A stretch of 64,000 bases of DNA from Sphingobium fontiphilum (lineage in GTDB: Bacteria > Pseudomonadota > Alphaproteobacteria > Sphingomonadales > Sphingomonadaceae): NCBI RefSeq assembly GCF_014196635.1, contig NZ_JACIEB010000001.1, positions 806,001 through 870,000 of the forward strand, in the 5' to 3' direction. The translations under genes and the position numbers were made by a program. Shown here piece by piece: positions 51,677-60,576 of the stretch (position 1 is the first letter of the stretch; each line of letters starts with the position of its first letter). The notes under the pieces were generated by a model. It worked only from the letters and a program-made list of their open reading frames with translations. It searched no databases and was not told the origin of the DNA.

Positions 51677-54210
51677 TCACCAGGATCCTCTTCTAATTTC
51701 ATCACTTGACCGGCCAATCGGTCGAAAGCGTCGGCCCTGAATGGTGCGAGTACCGACCAGCTCGACAGACGGTCGCCTTCGATGCCCGGTGGCGGATCAA
51801 GCATGTCTTCCCGGATGAACCCGTCACCCAAAACGGCATGAATACGGCTCCAGTCTTCGAAGAAGTATTCCTGCAACAAAGGAATGACCTTGTCGCGCAT
51901 CGCGGCGTGAACTTGCTCGGCTGTCTCACAGTTAATGAAAAATGCGTGTCCGATGCGGTGCTCGCGATCGATGAGATACTCAATCCGCTGGTTGATGGTG
52001 GTCAGAACCCGGACAAGATCGATTCCTGTCCGTTTGCTGGCGTCGGTCAAGAGAGCTGGGTCTGGAGCCATCTCACGAAAATTGAACCGCCGACGCAATG
52101 CTGTATCCAGCTGTGCAATGGAGCGGTCCGCCGTATTCATCGTTCCTATGATGTTGAGGTTGGCGGGTACGGAAAATGCCTCGCCTGAATAGGGCAACTT
52201 GACGCTTAGCGCATTGGCCATGCCGGCCCGCTTGTCGGGCTCGATCAAGGTGATCAACTCACCGAAGACCTTGGAAACATTCGCGCGGTTGATCTCGTCG
52301 ATGATCAGCACATATGGTTCAGGTTCACCACTCGTTGCAACAGCATCGCCGCTACTGGAAATGATCTGCCCAAGCGCTTCCCACTCAACAAACGCTGAAC
52401 GCATCTGGTAAGCCGAGACTTGGCTGAGCGATTTACGGTAGATGCGTTCGCGGGGTAAACTATCCGAACTGTGCCAAAGCCAGCGGACCGAACGGCGATG
52501 ATTATATTCTCCGTCGGGACCAGGATCATACTGATAGGGTCCAGTGATCTCGGCAATTGCCCGGAATTTCATGTTTCCATCCGAGATGATGATAATCGAT
52601 CCGATCTCCATATTGGCGCGGAAGGTATACATCTGCGACATATTGGGATCGTTTCCACTCGCGTCGGGATGATCTTGGCGCCAGCGCTTCTTGATTTCCT
52701 CCCAATGGTCATATCTTAGATCAGACCAGTCGACATTGCCGCCCCAACCCAACACTACATATTTGTCAGAAAGAGCGTTCTCAAAGATTACATCATCATC
52801 AGACGACCAACTACGTCCAAGTGACATCTTGAATATCTTGCGGCTGCCATCCATCGGCGGCAGGTCTGATGTAACCGCCTGCCCCTTATTCTCTGCGGCA
52901 ACCTTTGAAATCTGCTTGAAGACACCATCACGCGGAACGAGACTAAACCCAGATCCCGCTTTGCCTTCCTCATCAACTTCCGCTTGTTGAGGACGTAGGC
53001 CTTCGACGAAATCTTCATAACTGAAATTCTGATGGAAGGTTACGAAGCCAATCCTGCCTTTGCGTTGCAACTCATTGTACCGCTTCATTAGGGCCGCCCG
53101 GCCATCTATAGTTTCGGGATAATTGGCGATGCCGTCGCACAACTTCACCGCCTCCAGAGCTGTGTTGTAGGTTTTTCCGGTGCCGGGCGGGCCGTAGAGT
53201 ATCAGGTTTGTCGGCATGGTCGCTAGCTCCGGCATCGCGCCTTTCTCCTCTTGATCACCTGATGCCCGTTCGATCGACCCAAAAATGCCGCCTTCCGGTG
53301 GAACGCCGATTTGCCGAGCAAGTTCAGCATCGAGGCGGTAGCGAGTCAGCTTGGACTTGCCATAGCCGATGTAGTTGGCTGGCCCGGTTCCATCTGTCCG
53401 CTTCACTCGCGCAAGTCGCCCATCGAGGAGCATCGCGCGCGCGAAATCAATCGTGTTTTCTACTTCTTCGGCATCTTCGGTGCGGTTGCTGGTGCCAGGC
53501 CTTTGCAGACGGAACGCGGATGCACCCGTTTGCCGATTGTATGTGCGGGTGGGCTGATATTCTTGCCCTTCAGTGTCGTAGAGCAGGAATGGACGCTCAA
53601 TGTTATCAGACCCGCCCTTTTCGACGATCTCATATCCCAGCTTGCGCAGTATCCCATTAGCGGCCTGTTCCCCCTGACCGCCATAGAAGTCTGACGCCTT
53701 CAAGGGAGCGCCTCCGGGAACATATCCGTGCGATATGCCAACAACCGCCTTTGCAGGATAGAGCTTCCCGTTGGCCGAACGCTTCACCCAGTATTTTTGG
53801 GGTGTACCGAAGCCATATTGTGATTTGAACCCTTCAAGGCCGATGGCGTCAAACTCATCCATTGCGGCTTCGATGGCGTCTGCTGTGATATCTTGCTCCT
53901 TGCTGAGCGGCAGGCCATCGGCAGCAGCGCAGAACTTTGAGTAGTATTCGATGGTGCTGCAATAACTTGCCATCGAGTTCCGGATATTCCCGTTGACCGG
54001 AAACTTCGCCGGATTAGGCCGGTTGGCGCGCTCATCCGATGTTGAATAGGAGAGTTCGGACTTTAGCGCAGCCAGCTTCCCCTCGCTGTACAGTTCATCG
54101 AGGTCGCCATAACTTTGCTCAATGCGCTTGGCGCGAGCGAGCTGAGTGCCAATCGTTGCGCCGTCATAATCGTTGGCTTCGAACCAGGCCCGAAATTCAG
54201 CCTCACGCAT
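51673..54210 (-). CDS. mcrB: McrB-type AAA+ GTPase with an internal EVE/PUA-like domain
   Basis: 845 residues. Residues about 120-200 (YWVKRSANGKLYPAKAVVGI, PLKASDFYGGQGEQAANGIL) look like the ScoMcrA-type N-terminal head domain. Walker A is GPPGTGKT (340-347); Walker B is VLIIDEINRA (634-643); the McrB GTP-motif is MNTADRS (691-697). Between them, about residues 456-600, sits a separate domain (VVLGWGGNVDWSDLRYDHWE, MEIGSIIIISDGNMKFRAIA, HRRSVRWLWH) resembling EVE/PUA-like modified-base readers. The C-terminus provides sensor regions. GAGG before the start. A 122-nt gap separates it from hsdR. Lower GC than the chromosome. Confidence 0.92.
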   Translation of the reverse strand: MREAEFRAWFEANDYDGATIGTQLARAKRIEQSYGDLDELYSEGKLAALKSELSYSTSDERANRPNPAKFPVNGNIRNSMASYCSTIEYYSKFCAAADGLPLSKEQDITADAIEAAMDEFDAIGLEGFKSQYGFGTPQKYWVKRSANGKLYPAKAVVGISHGYVPGGAPLKASDFYGGQGEQAANGILRKLGYEIVEKGGSDNIERPFLLYDTEGQEYQPTRTYNRQTGASAFRLQRPGTSNRTEDAEEVENTIDFARAMLLDGRLARVKRTDGTGPANYIGYGKSKLTRYRLDAELARQIGVPPEGGIFGSIERASGDQEEKGAMPELATMPTNLILYGPPGTGKTYNTALEAVKLCDGIANYPETIDGRAALMKRYNELQRKGRIGFVTFHQNFSYEDFVEGLRPQQAEVDEEGKAGSGFSLVPRDGVFKQISKVAAENKGQAVTSDLPPMDGSRKIFKMSLGRSWSSDDDVIFENALSDKYVVLGWGGNVDWSDLRYDHWEEIKKRWRQDHPDASGNDPNMSQMYTFRANMEIGSIIIISDGNMKFRAIAEITGPYQYDPGPDGEYNHRRSVRWLWHSSDSLPRERIYRKSLSQVSAYQMRSAFVEWEALGQIISSSGDAVATSGEPEPYVLIIDEINRANVSKVFGELITLIEPDKRAGMANALSVKLPYSGEAFSVPANLNIIGTMNTADRSIAQLDTALRRRFNFREMAPDPALLTDASKRTGIDLVRVLTTINQRIEYLIDREHRIGHAFFINCETAEQVHAAMRDKVIPLLQEYFFEDWSRIHAVLGDGFIREDMLDPPPGIEGDRLSSWSVLAPFRADAFDRLAGQVMKLEEDPGE

Positions 54211-54332
54211 GCAAGCACCTCAGCGTGGTATAGATTGATGGGTCGACCTCCTTCACGTATCGTGCAGGATGCAGGTTTACTATTGCCTGGTCGCAGGAAG
54301 TGAATTCTCCCAGTGAAGGGAGATTCCCTCGC

Positions 54333-57300
54333 CTATTCATGTGATTTCCTAAGCTTGGCATAAGCCTCAGTCGCAAGCCAGTTGCTTACAAGACCTTGGA
54401 AGGCCTTGTCATTCATGAACCGTGCGAAAATCTCTTCATTCTGATCCATGCGCTCAACAAACAGTGATTCAAGCAAATTCTTGAACAACAGCTCGAATTT
54501 CTCGCCTGGGTTCGCAATGGCTGCTTGCCGCAAATTGGCGTCGGCCATTGCGGCCTCAACGATCTGATCGAAGAACAACTGGTCGGCATTGTTGAAATCG
54601 GTGCCAAAGCGATCATTTACCACATCAATCAGTCGGGAAAGCGGCACTTCCTCCTCGCGCGCCACCTTCGAGCCAACTGAACCTGGTCCGTCGAGCTTGT
54701 TGGCAGTCCCGTCAGACAGGCTGATTGAGCCCTCACTGACCTTCTGAAGGCGATAGTAATCGAGCCGGACTTCGTCGTCGAACTGATAGGAGGGGCTGCC
54801 TCCCTTCTTCGGTAGCTTTGCGGCCAGATGCCGCAGGAAGACGTACAACTTCTCGAGATCAGAGTCCTGATATGGAATGATCTGGCTAAGGAAGCTGTAG
54901 AGACTGCCAAATGCCAGAATCTTTCCGCGCAATACCTCGGCTTCGGCCGGATCGGCTTTCGCAAGATCAGAGAAATTGGACACTGGCCGATCAATGACGG
55001 CATTCATTTTTTGGTGATCGGCCGGGCTCTGCTTCAGCTTGGGCTTGAAGTATGTCTCTGAGAAAAGGTCGACATCGCTGAGGGCGTATATGCCGCTCGA
55101 ATCCAGTTCGCCTTTGATCTGATACATGCGGTTAGGGTCAACTTCCTCGCCGATCTCTGCGCCTTCGTAGAATGTCTTGAAAGCCTCCTGGATCTCGCTT
55201 CGGTCATTCACGAAATCGAGAATGAACGTATCTTCCTTGAAAGGGTGAGTGCGATTGAGCCGAGATAGGGTCTGGACGGCCTGAATGCCTGACAGGCGTC
55301 GGTCGACATACATCGTGTGGAGAAGCGGCTGGTCAAATCCGGTCTGATATTTCTCTGCGACCAGCAGAACCTGGTATTCAGACGTATCGAAGACGTCCGG
55401 CAGCTCCCTTTCACGGACGCCAAGGTTCATTGCCTCCTCGGTGTAGGTAACATCGGGAAGCTTGTCGTCGGCCACCGCACCAGAGAAGGCGACAAGCGAC
55501 TTGATCGCGTACCCCTTCGCCTTGATGTAGGCGTCAAAGCTCTGCTTGTACCGCACTGCTTCCAGCCGCGAACCGGTAACGACCATGCCTTTGGCGCGGC
55601 CGCCAACCTTGTGCTGAGTGGCTGCATGGAAGTGCTCGACCATTACCTCGGTCTTCTGGGCGATATTGTGCGGATGCAGCTTCAGGAAACGCGCTAGAGC
55701 CAGTGCCGCCTTTTTCCTGACCACGTTCGGATCGTCGTCACTGGCCTTCAACAGCCGGAAATAAGTGGCGTAGGTGGTGTAGTGCTTGAGGACATCGAGG
55801 ATGAAACCCTCATCAATTGCCTGGCGCATTGTGTAGCGGTGGGCAGGCTTTCCGCCGTTGCCAAACACCGCCAATGTCTTGTGCTTCGGCGTCGCGGTGA
55901 ATGCGAAAAAGCTGATGTTGGCCTGGCGACCGCGCTTCGCCATGCTGCGAAACAGCTCGTCTTCGCCCACGCTGTCGTTCTCGGCCATGTAGCGCTGGGC
56001 CTCTTCGCGCAGCCGCTGCCCGCCAAGGACTTCCTTCAGGTCCGTCGCCGCTTCACCACCCTGTGAGCTGTGCGCCTCATCGATAATGACCGCGAAATTC
56101 CGGGTCTTTAGCACCCCGTCACCATCGTCCCCGCGCTCCTCGGCAAGCCGGATCAGTTGGCGCGAAACGAACGGAAACTTCTGCAAGGTCGTGATGATGA
56201 TCGGCACTGAGCTTTCCAGAGCTTCCGCTAGCTGCCGGGAATTGTCGTCGATCTTCTGCACCACACCGTGCTTGTGCTCGAACTGGTAGATCGTGTCCTG
56301 CAACTGCTTGTCGAGCACCACGCGATCAGTGATGACAATGACGCTGTCGAACACGCGATCATTGGCGCTGTCATGCAGCGACGCGAGACGGTGAGTGAGC
56401 CAGCCGATGGTGTTGCTCTTGCCGCTGCCCGCCGAATGCTCGATCAGATAATTGTGGCCTGGGCCTTCGGACTTCGCCCGTGCAACAAGATCGCGGACAG
56501 CCTCAAGCTGATGGTAGCGGGGGAAGATCAGGGTTTCCTTCTTGACCTTCCTGCCAGCGTCGTCGCGTTTTTCTTCCACCTGCAAATGGATGAACCGGGC
56601 CAGCAGATCGAGCAGGCTGTCGCGCTGAAGCACTTCTTCCCATAGATAGGCCGTGCGATAGCTCCGGCCCTTTGGGTCAGGAGGATTGCCTGCGCCGCCA
56701 TCGTTCCCGCGATTGAAGGGCAGGAAGTGAGTGGCCGGGCCAGCCAATCGCGTCGTCATAAAGACCGCATCGGTATCCACGGCGAAGTGCGCGAGGATCC
56801 GCCGCTTGAACTCAAAAATAGGCTCGCGCGGGTCGCGGTCACGGCGGTACTGCCGAATGGCATCCTCAGCGGTCGATCCCGTCATGGCGTTTTTCAGCTC
56901 GACCGAAATCACGGGAATGCCGTTAACGCTCAGCACCAGGTCGAGCTCGTTGTCGTTGCTAAGCGAGTAGCGAAGCTGACGTGTGACGCTGACGATGTTG
57001 GCGGCATAGCGCGCTTCCAGCTCGGCATTCAAATCATGCGCCGCTTTGAACGTGGCTACGCGGAGCGTCTTGCCGTAGCATTTGAAGCCGTGCCGCAGCG
57101 TAGCAAGAGAGCCGTTGGCATCGATCCATTTGACCAGATCGGCCAGCACTTGGGCACGCGTCTTTTCGCCGTGGAGCGCCTCAAGCGCCTTCCACTCGCG
57201 GGGTTGAGTGGCCCGGATAAACTCAATAGCCTGGTCCGGGAACAAAGCGGAAGTCCGGTCGAATTCTGCAGATGGAACCGCAGTATAGCCGTTCGCGAGG

Positions 57301-57356
57301 AGGTTGCCTTCGATGACGGTCTCGAATGCGGTTTCGGTGTGGCGGGAGGTATTCAT
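54333..57356 (-). CDS. hsdR: Type I restriction endonuclease subunit R
   Basis: 1007 residues. N-terminal nuclease with D139, E153 and K155 (NELDLVLSV then VELKNA); helicase with Walker A SAGSGKS (308-314) and DEAH (426-429) in VIIDEAHSSQGG. Later motifs: FFAFTATPKHKTL, ALARFLKLHP, VAEKYQTGFDQPLLHTMYVD, RLSGIQAVQTLSRLNRTHP. Translocates and cuts unmodified DNA. GGAGG lies inside the end of ptuB; start is only 2 nt after the ptuB stop. Confidence 0.95.
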   Translation of the reverse strand: MNTSRHTETAFETVIEGNLLANGYTAVPSAEFDRTSALFPDQAIEFIRATQPREWKALEALHGEKTRAQVLADLVKWIDANGSLATLRHGFKCYGKTLRVATFKAAHDLNAELEARYAANIVSVTRQLRYSLSNDNELDLVLSVNGIPVISVELKNAMTGSTAEDAIRQYRRDRDPREPIFEFKRRILAHFAVDTDAVFMTTRLAGPATHFLPFNRGNDGGAGNPPDPKGRSYRTAYLWEEVLQRDSLLDLLARFIHLQVEEKRDDAGRKVKKETLIFPRYHQLEAVRDLVARAKSEGPGHNYLIEHSAGSGKSNTIGWLTHRLASLHDSANDRVFDSVIVITDRVVLDKQLQDTIYQFEHKHGVVQKIDDNSRQLAEALESSVPIIITTLQKFPFVSRQLIRLAEERGDDGDGVLKTRNFAVIIDEAHSSQGGEAATDLKEVLGGQRLREEAQRYMAENDSVGEDELFRSMAKRGRQANISFFAFTATPKHKTLAVFGNGGKPAHRYTMRQAIDEGFILDVLKHYTTYATYFRLLKASDDDPNVVRKKAALALARFLKLHPHNIAQKTEVMVEHFHAATQHKVGGRAKGMVVTGSRLEAVRYKQSFDAYIKAKGYAIKSLVAFSGAVADDKLPDVTYTEEAMNLGVRERELPDVFDTSEYQVLLVAEKYQTGFDQPLLHTMYVDRRLSGIQAVQTLSRLNRTHPFKEDTFILDFVNDRSEIQEAFKTFYEGAEIGEEVDPNRMYQIKGELDSSGIYALSDVDLFSETYFKPKLKQSPADHQKMNAVIDRPVSNFSDLAKADPAEAEVLRGKILAFGSLYSFLSQIIPYQDSDLEKLYVFLRHLAAKLPKKGGSPSYQFDDEVRLDYYRLQKVSEGSISLSDGTANKLDGPGSVGSKVAREEEVPLSRLIDVVNDRFGTDFNNADQLFFDQIVEAAMADANLRQAAIANPGEKFELLFKNLLESLFVERMDQNEEIFARFMNDKAFQGLVSNWLATEAYAKLRKSHE

Positions 57357-57358
57357 AG

Positions 57359-58042
57359 TCAGATCTGACCTCCCGGCCTGGGCAGTAGGCCTTCATCAGC
57401 ATCAAAACAGGCAGGCGAAGTTCCGGAAAATGCTTCGCGCAGACGCTTCTTTATATCTGGATCGTCTTTGAATACGTTCCAAAAAATCGAATACATGCCG
57501 CGCCCTTTGGCCACCTGGACAACCAAGCTTCGTACCTGTTCGCAGTCATTTTCCTCAACTAATCTTCTACAATATTCCGCCTGCTGCCATGCTTCGCGGC
57601 GCCTTTGCCATCGCAGGTCAGCAGCAGTAGGCTCTCTACCAGGGTTTCCAGGGTATTTATCAAGCCCGACCAGCTTAATTGTTGCCAAAGCCTTTGCTGA
57701 CAGAAGAGGGTTCAATCCAATTTGCGGATCCACGAGTCCGCCCATCGAGTAAGAAAAGGCGGACAGAGTGTTTTCGGAGTCCGGCCACAGATAATCGACG
57801 AGGGCGATCGGCGTATCGCCCTTCGAAGAATTGCAGTTCACGCACCCAAGAAGAAAGTTTGACCATTCATTTTCTAGGGCCGGAACCGGACTCTTTGCCT
57901 GCACGTGTTCAACAGCAAGATGCGTTTCAATCTGCCTTTCGCAATAGCTACAGTAGTCACCCATACGTTCGACAAGATAGGGGTAGGCATCCCGGTAGCT
58001 GGTGAAGACTTGCGGTGCGTCCCCTCGTTCAACTGGACGCAT
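57359..58042 (-). CDS. ptuB: HNH nuclease of a Septu-like pair (PtuB type)
   Basis: 227 residues from MRPVERGDAP. HNH-type nuclease: zinc/active region GDYCSYCERQIETHLAVEHV (C31, C34, H46), then NEWSNFLLGCVNCNSSKG (N62, C67, C70, N71). This family serves as PtuB in Septu defence and as the HNH effector in some retrons. Overlaps ptuA by 14 nt; hsdR starts 2 nt later. Shows no retron reverse transcriptase nearby. The gene name is given by analogy. Confidence 0.85.
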   Translation of the reverse strand: MRPVERGDAPQVFTSYRDAYPYLVERMGDYCSYCERQIETHLAVEHVQAKSPVPALENEWSNFLLGCVNCNSSKGDTPIALVDYLWPDSENTLSAFSYSMGGLVDPQIGLNPLLSAKALATIKLVGLDKYPGNPGREPTAADLRWQRRREAWQQAEYCRRLVEENDCEQVRSLVVQVAKGRGMYSIFWNVFKDDPDIKKRLREAFSGTSPACFDADEGLLPRPGGQI

Positions 58043-59303
58043 GATCGCCCCCACGCGTTTGCGCTTCCCGTTCAAGCTTCAAAAGAGCCTGAAAGGCCGG
58101 ATCATCGCTAAACGGCACCGAAAGTTCATTCAATCTAGCCTCAGCGCCGGCGAGGAGGTTTTTGTCCGGCGAAGATTGCCGTAGTAACGTGAAATACTCC
58201 TCTGCCGCCTTCATCATATCCTGATACCGTTGGCTCTTCTGCGGCAGGTCGACACCCATCACATTCTCAGAAATGTCCTCGATGCTCTTGTCAGAGTATT
58301 CAGCAAACTCCTCAGGGTCGAGATTGACCAGCTCTCCGGGCTCCAGCGACTGGATAATGAAGGGCGAATGGGTTGTCGTGATGAACTGGACGTTGGGGAA
58401 TGTCGCAAGCAACTTGTCGCGGACTTCGCGTTGCCATCTGGGATGAAGGTGCAACTCAAGCTCGTCAATCAAGGCGACGCCTGCGCCATGCAGCGGATTT
58501 GGTAACTCCGGGTTGGCAAGAGCTAGGCGCCGCCCAAGGTCGCAGATCAGGGCAAGAAACGAGCGTTCGCCGTCCGAAAGCTGGGAGAGGTCGAAGCTTT
58601 GGCCATCTTTGTCGACGAGCAGCCGTAACGGCTTGTGCTGGACGCGAAGGTTGCGAAATCCCCCCAGGAATGTGGTTAGAGCCTCAGAGATAGCTCTGAC
58701 GGCACTGTCGCCTAAGTAGTTCGGATTCCTTTGTGTTTCTTCTTCCTGCAGCACAATCGCGTTGCGATAGCGGGCCATGAAGTCGCGAAAATTGACGGTT
58801 CTGTTGAACAACGCACCGGCATAGGCTGCGGACTGGTCCCGCGGCAGCGCAGTGGGCAATTTCTTTGGCAGCCGATATCCGGCGCGATCCGTAGTGAAAT
58901 AGACGACTAGCGGCGCCGCATCGTCGGCTCTGTTCGGATCACCGTAGATGTTGCGGGCGGCCTTCTTGAGAGCGGGAGCGAGTTTTGTAACCGTGGGGGT
59001 CTTTGCTCCCGCCTCCAAAGTGACGCCAAATTTGATTGGGATGTCACCGCAGCTGATGTTCATCGCAAGCGACAGAGGGCCATGTCCGTCGTGCAGGTCG
59101 AGCGGACTGAGCGTCCTATAGCCGCTACGCGCAGGAGAGATGTGCGGCAGAATGCGCGATGCTAACAGCGCCAGACCATCGAGCAGTGAAGTCTTTCCGC
59201 GCCCGTTTACGCCTGCGATGGCGGTGAAGTTTGTAGGAAATGCAAAGGTTCGCTGTTCGCCAAAGGCGCGATAGTTCTGGATCGTAAGTTCTCTTATCCG
59301 CAT
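58029..59303 (-). CDS. ptuA: AAA/ABC-type ATPase of a Septu-like pair (PtuA type)
   Basis: 424 residues. SMC/RecF-like fold: Walker A GVNGRGKT (31-38), ABC signature LSDGERS (242-248), Walker B GVALIDELELHLHP (276-289), H-loop TTHSPFI (311-317). Opens MRIRELTIQNYRAFGEQRTF as PtuA/OLD-like ATPases. Its stop lies inside ptuB, and its start is 1 nt after the hsdS stop (59304 is the only base between). Predicted to control the PtuB nuclease. Confidence 0.87.
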   Translation of the reverse strand: MRIRELTIQNYRAFGEQRTFAFPTNFTAIAGVNGRGKTSLLDGLALLASRILPHISPARSGYRTLSPLDLHDGHGPLSLAMNISCGDIPIKFGVTLEAGAKTPTVTKLAPALKKAARNIYGDPNRADDAAPLVVYFTTDRAGYRLPKKLPTALPRDQSAAYAGALFNRTVNFRDFMARYRNAIVLQEEETQRNPNYLGDSAVRAISEALTTFLGGFRNLRVQHKPLRLLVDKDGQSFDLSQLSDGERSFLALICDLGRRLALANPELPNPLHGAGVALIDELELHLHPRWQREVRDKLLATFPNVQFITTTHSPFIIQSLEPGELVNLDPEEFAEYSDKSIEDISENVMGVDLPQKSQRYQDMMKAAEEYFTLLRQSSPDKNLLAGAEARLNELSVPFSDDPAFQALLKLEREAQTRGGDHASS

Positions 59304-59304
59304 A

Positions 59305-60576
59305 CTATGCGGCCTCCGGAATATCTATCTGGCCGGTGACGGCGGCGGCGATCAGGGCGCTGCGGCGTTCCTTCAGCAGGGCGATAGAGCGTTCGGTGGC
59401 TGTTGCCAGCTTGTCGATCTTGATGCGCTCCTCGTCGATGTAGGCGACGATTTGCCCCTGTTCGTCCAGCGGCGGCACGGGCCAGAAGGTTTCGAAGAAG
59501 CCTTCCGGGTACAGACGAAGTCGGGAAGACCAGACGCCCTTCGAGTATCGCGTCACTTCCTGCGCGAAAACAGGGATGCGGACCAGTGCGTCGACATAGG
59601 CGGGAAGCAGGCGTTGGCCTGGCGTATAAACGTTGTAGGCCGGACTTACGATACCATCTACCGGGGCTGTGCCCATCGCACCCATCCAGGCCCAAAGCGT
59701 GTTGATGACGAGGTCGCCGGTGAAGCACAGCTTGTACCCTGCTGTCGTCTCCGCCTCGAACATGTTGACGTCTTTTTCGGACCGGGGCGTGACGCCGGTA
59801 ATGTGGGAAACCGTCAGCATCTCCTCTTCGCCGGTGTCTGACCGATCATCACGCTCAGTGAAAAGCCAGCGAGACCGCTCGATCCCCCAATGTGCCGGAA
59901 TGTCGCCGAGCCAGTCTATGCCGGAGGGGCGCAAGGGGGCGGAGCGGACCAGCCCGCGCATGACCGCCTCTGCCACTAGAGTTTGCCGTTTTTCGGCTAG
60001 TAGGTTCAGCAGTTTCTGCTTAGCTTCGATCAGGGTGTCCACGACGGCGAGTTCGCTGTCGAGAAATTGCAGTATCTGCGCCTGCTGAGGCAACGGCGGC
60101 ACTGCAATCTCTGTTGAGGCCATTTCATCGGCATCGAGGCTTTCGACCGTCGCGCCTTCTTTACTCCAAACGCTTAGCAGCTGACGTTGATAACCTTCAA
60201 TAAACCTCGCCAGATACTTTGGAGAGATTGTTTCGCCACAGATGAACGCACGCATGTCCTGGTTCAGACTGACGGGAACCATGTTTACGGCGACTGGAAT
60301 AGAGTGCCTCAGGATGCCAGAACGGACAACAACTAAAACCGCATGAGGACCGACCAGATTTGTAGCGCTTGATTGCAGACCTTCCTCTGTGATGCAGTCC
60401 TCGGTTTGGAATATCTCTGATTTCTTCATGTCCTTCGGCGAAACCCATGGGATGTCACCACCCCAAAATTCCGATTTAGATTTATCTGGTGTCCCACCTC
60501 CGATAACGGTCGTCAAATAGCGAAGCTTTTTCACCTGCCAACTGTTTGGAAGTGGCTGGCTTACCACGCCGCTCAC
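59305..60576 (-). CDS. hsdS: Type I specificity subunit S
   Basis: 423 residues with two target-recognition domains and two conserved helical spacers: PLPQQAQILQFLDSELAVVD (about residues 158-177) followed by a coiled-coil (KQKLLNLLAEKRQTLVAEAV), and PLDEQGQIVAYIDEERIKID near the C-terminus followed by LLKERRSALIAAAVTGQID. Sets the DNA sequence recognised by the M/R complex. The ATG overlaps the hsdM stop (ATGA). Confidence 0.94.
   Translation of the reverse strand: MSGVVSQPLPNSWQVKKLRYLTTVIGGGTPDKSKSEFWGGDIPWVSPKDMKKSEIFQTEDCITEEGLQSSATNLVGPHAVLVVVRSGILRHSIPVAVNMVPVSLNQDMRAFICGETISPKYLARFIEGYQRQLLSVWSKEGATVESLDADEMASTEIAVPPLPQQAQILQFLDSELAVVDTLIEAKQKLLNLLAEKRQTLVAEAVMRGLVRSAPLRPSGIDWLGDIPAHWGIERSRWLFTERDDRSDTGEEEMLTVSHITGVTPRSEKDVNMFEAETTAGYKLCFTGDLVINTLWAWMGAMGTAPVDGIVSPAYNVYTPGQRLLPAYVDALVRIPVFAQEVTRYSKGVWSSRLRLYPEGFFETFWPVPPLDEQGQIVAYIDEERIKIDKLATATERSIALLKERRSALIAAAVTGQIDIPEAA

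Noticed and set aside
57359..59303. Retron with ATPase/HNH effectors
   Set aside because: The ATPase/HNH pair also occurs in retrons, but no reverse transcriptase or msr/msd-like repeat is present within the island; Septu-like fits better.
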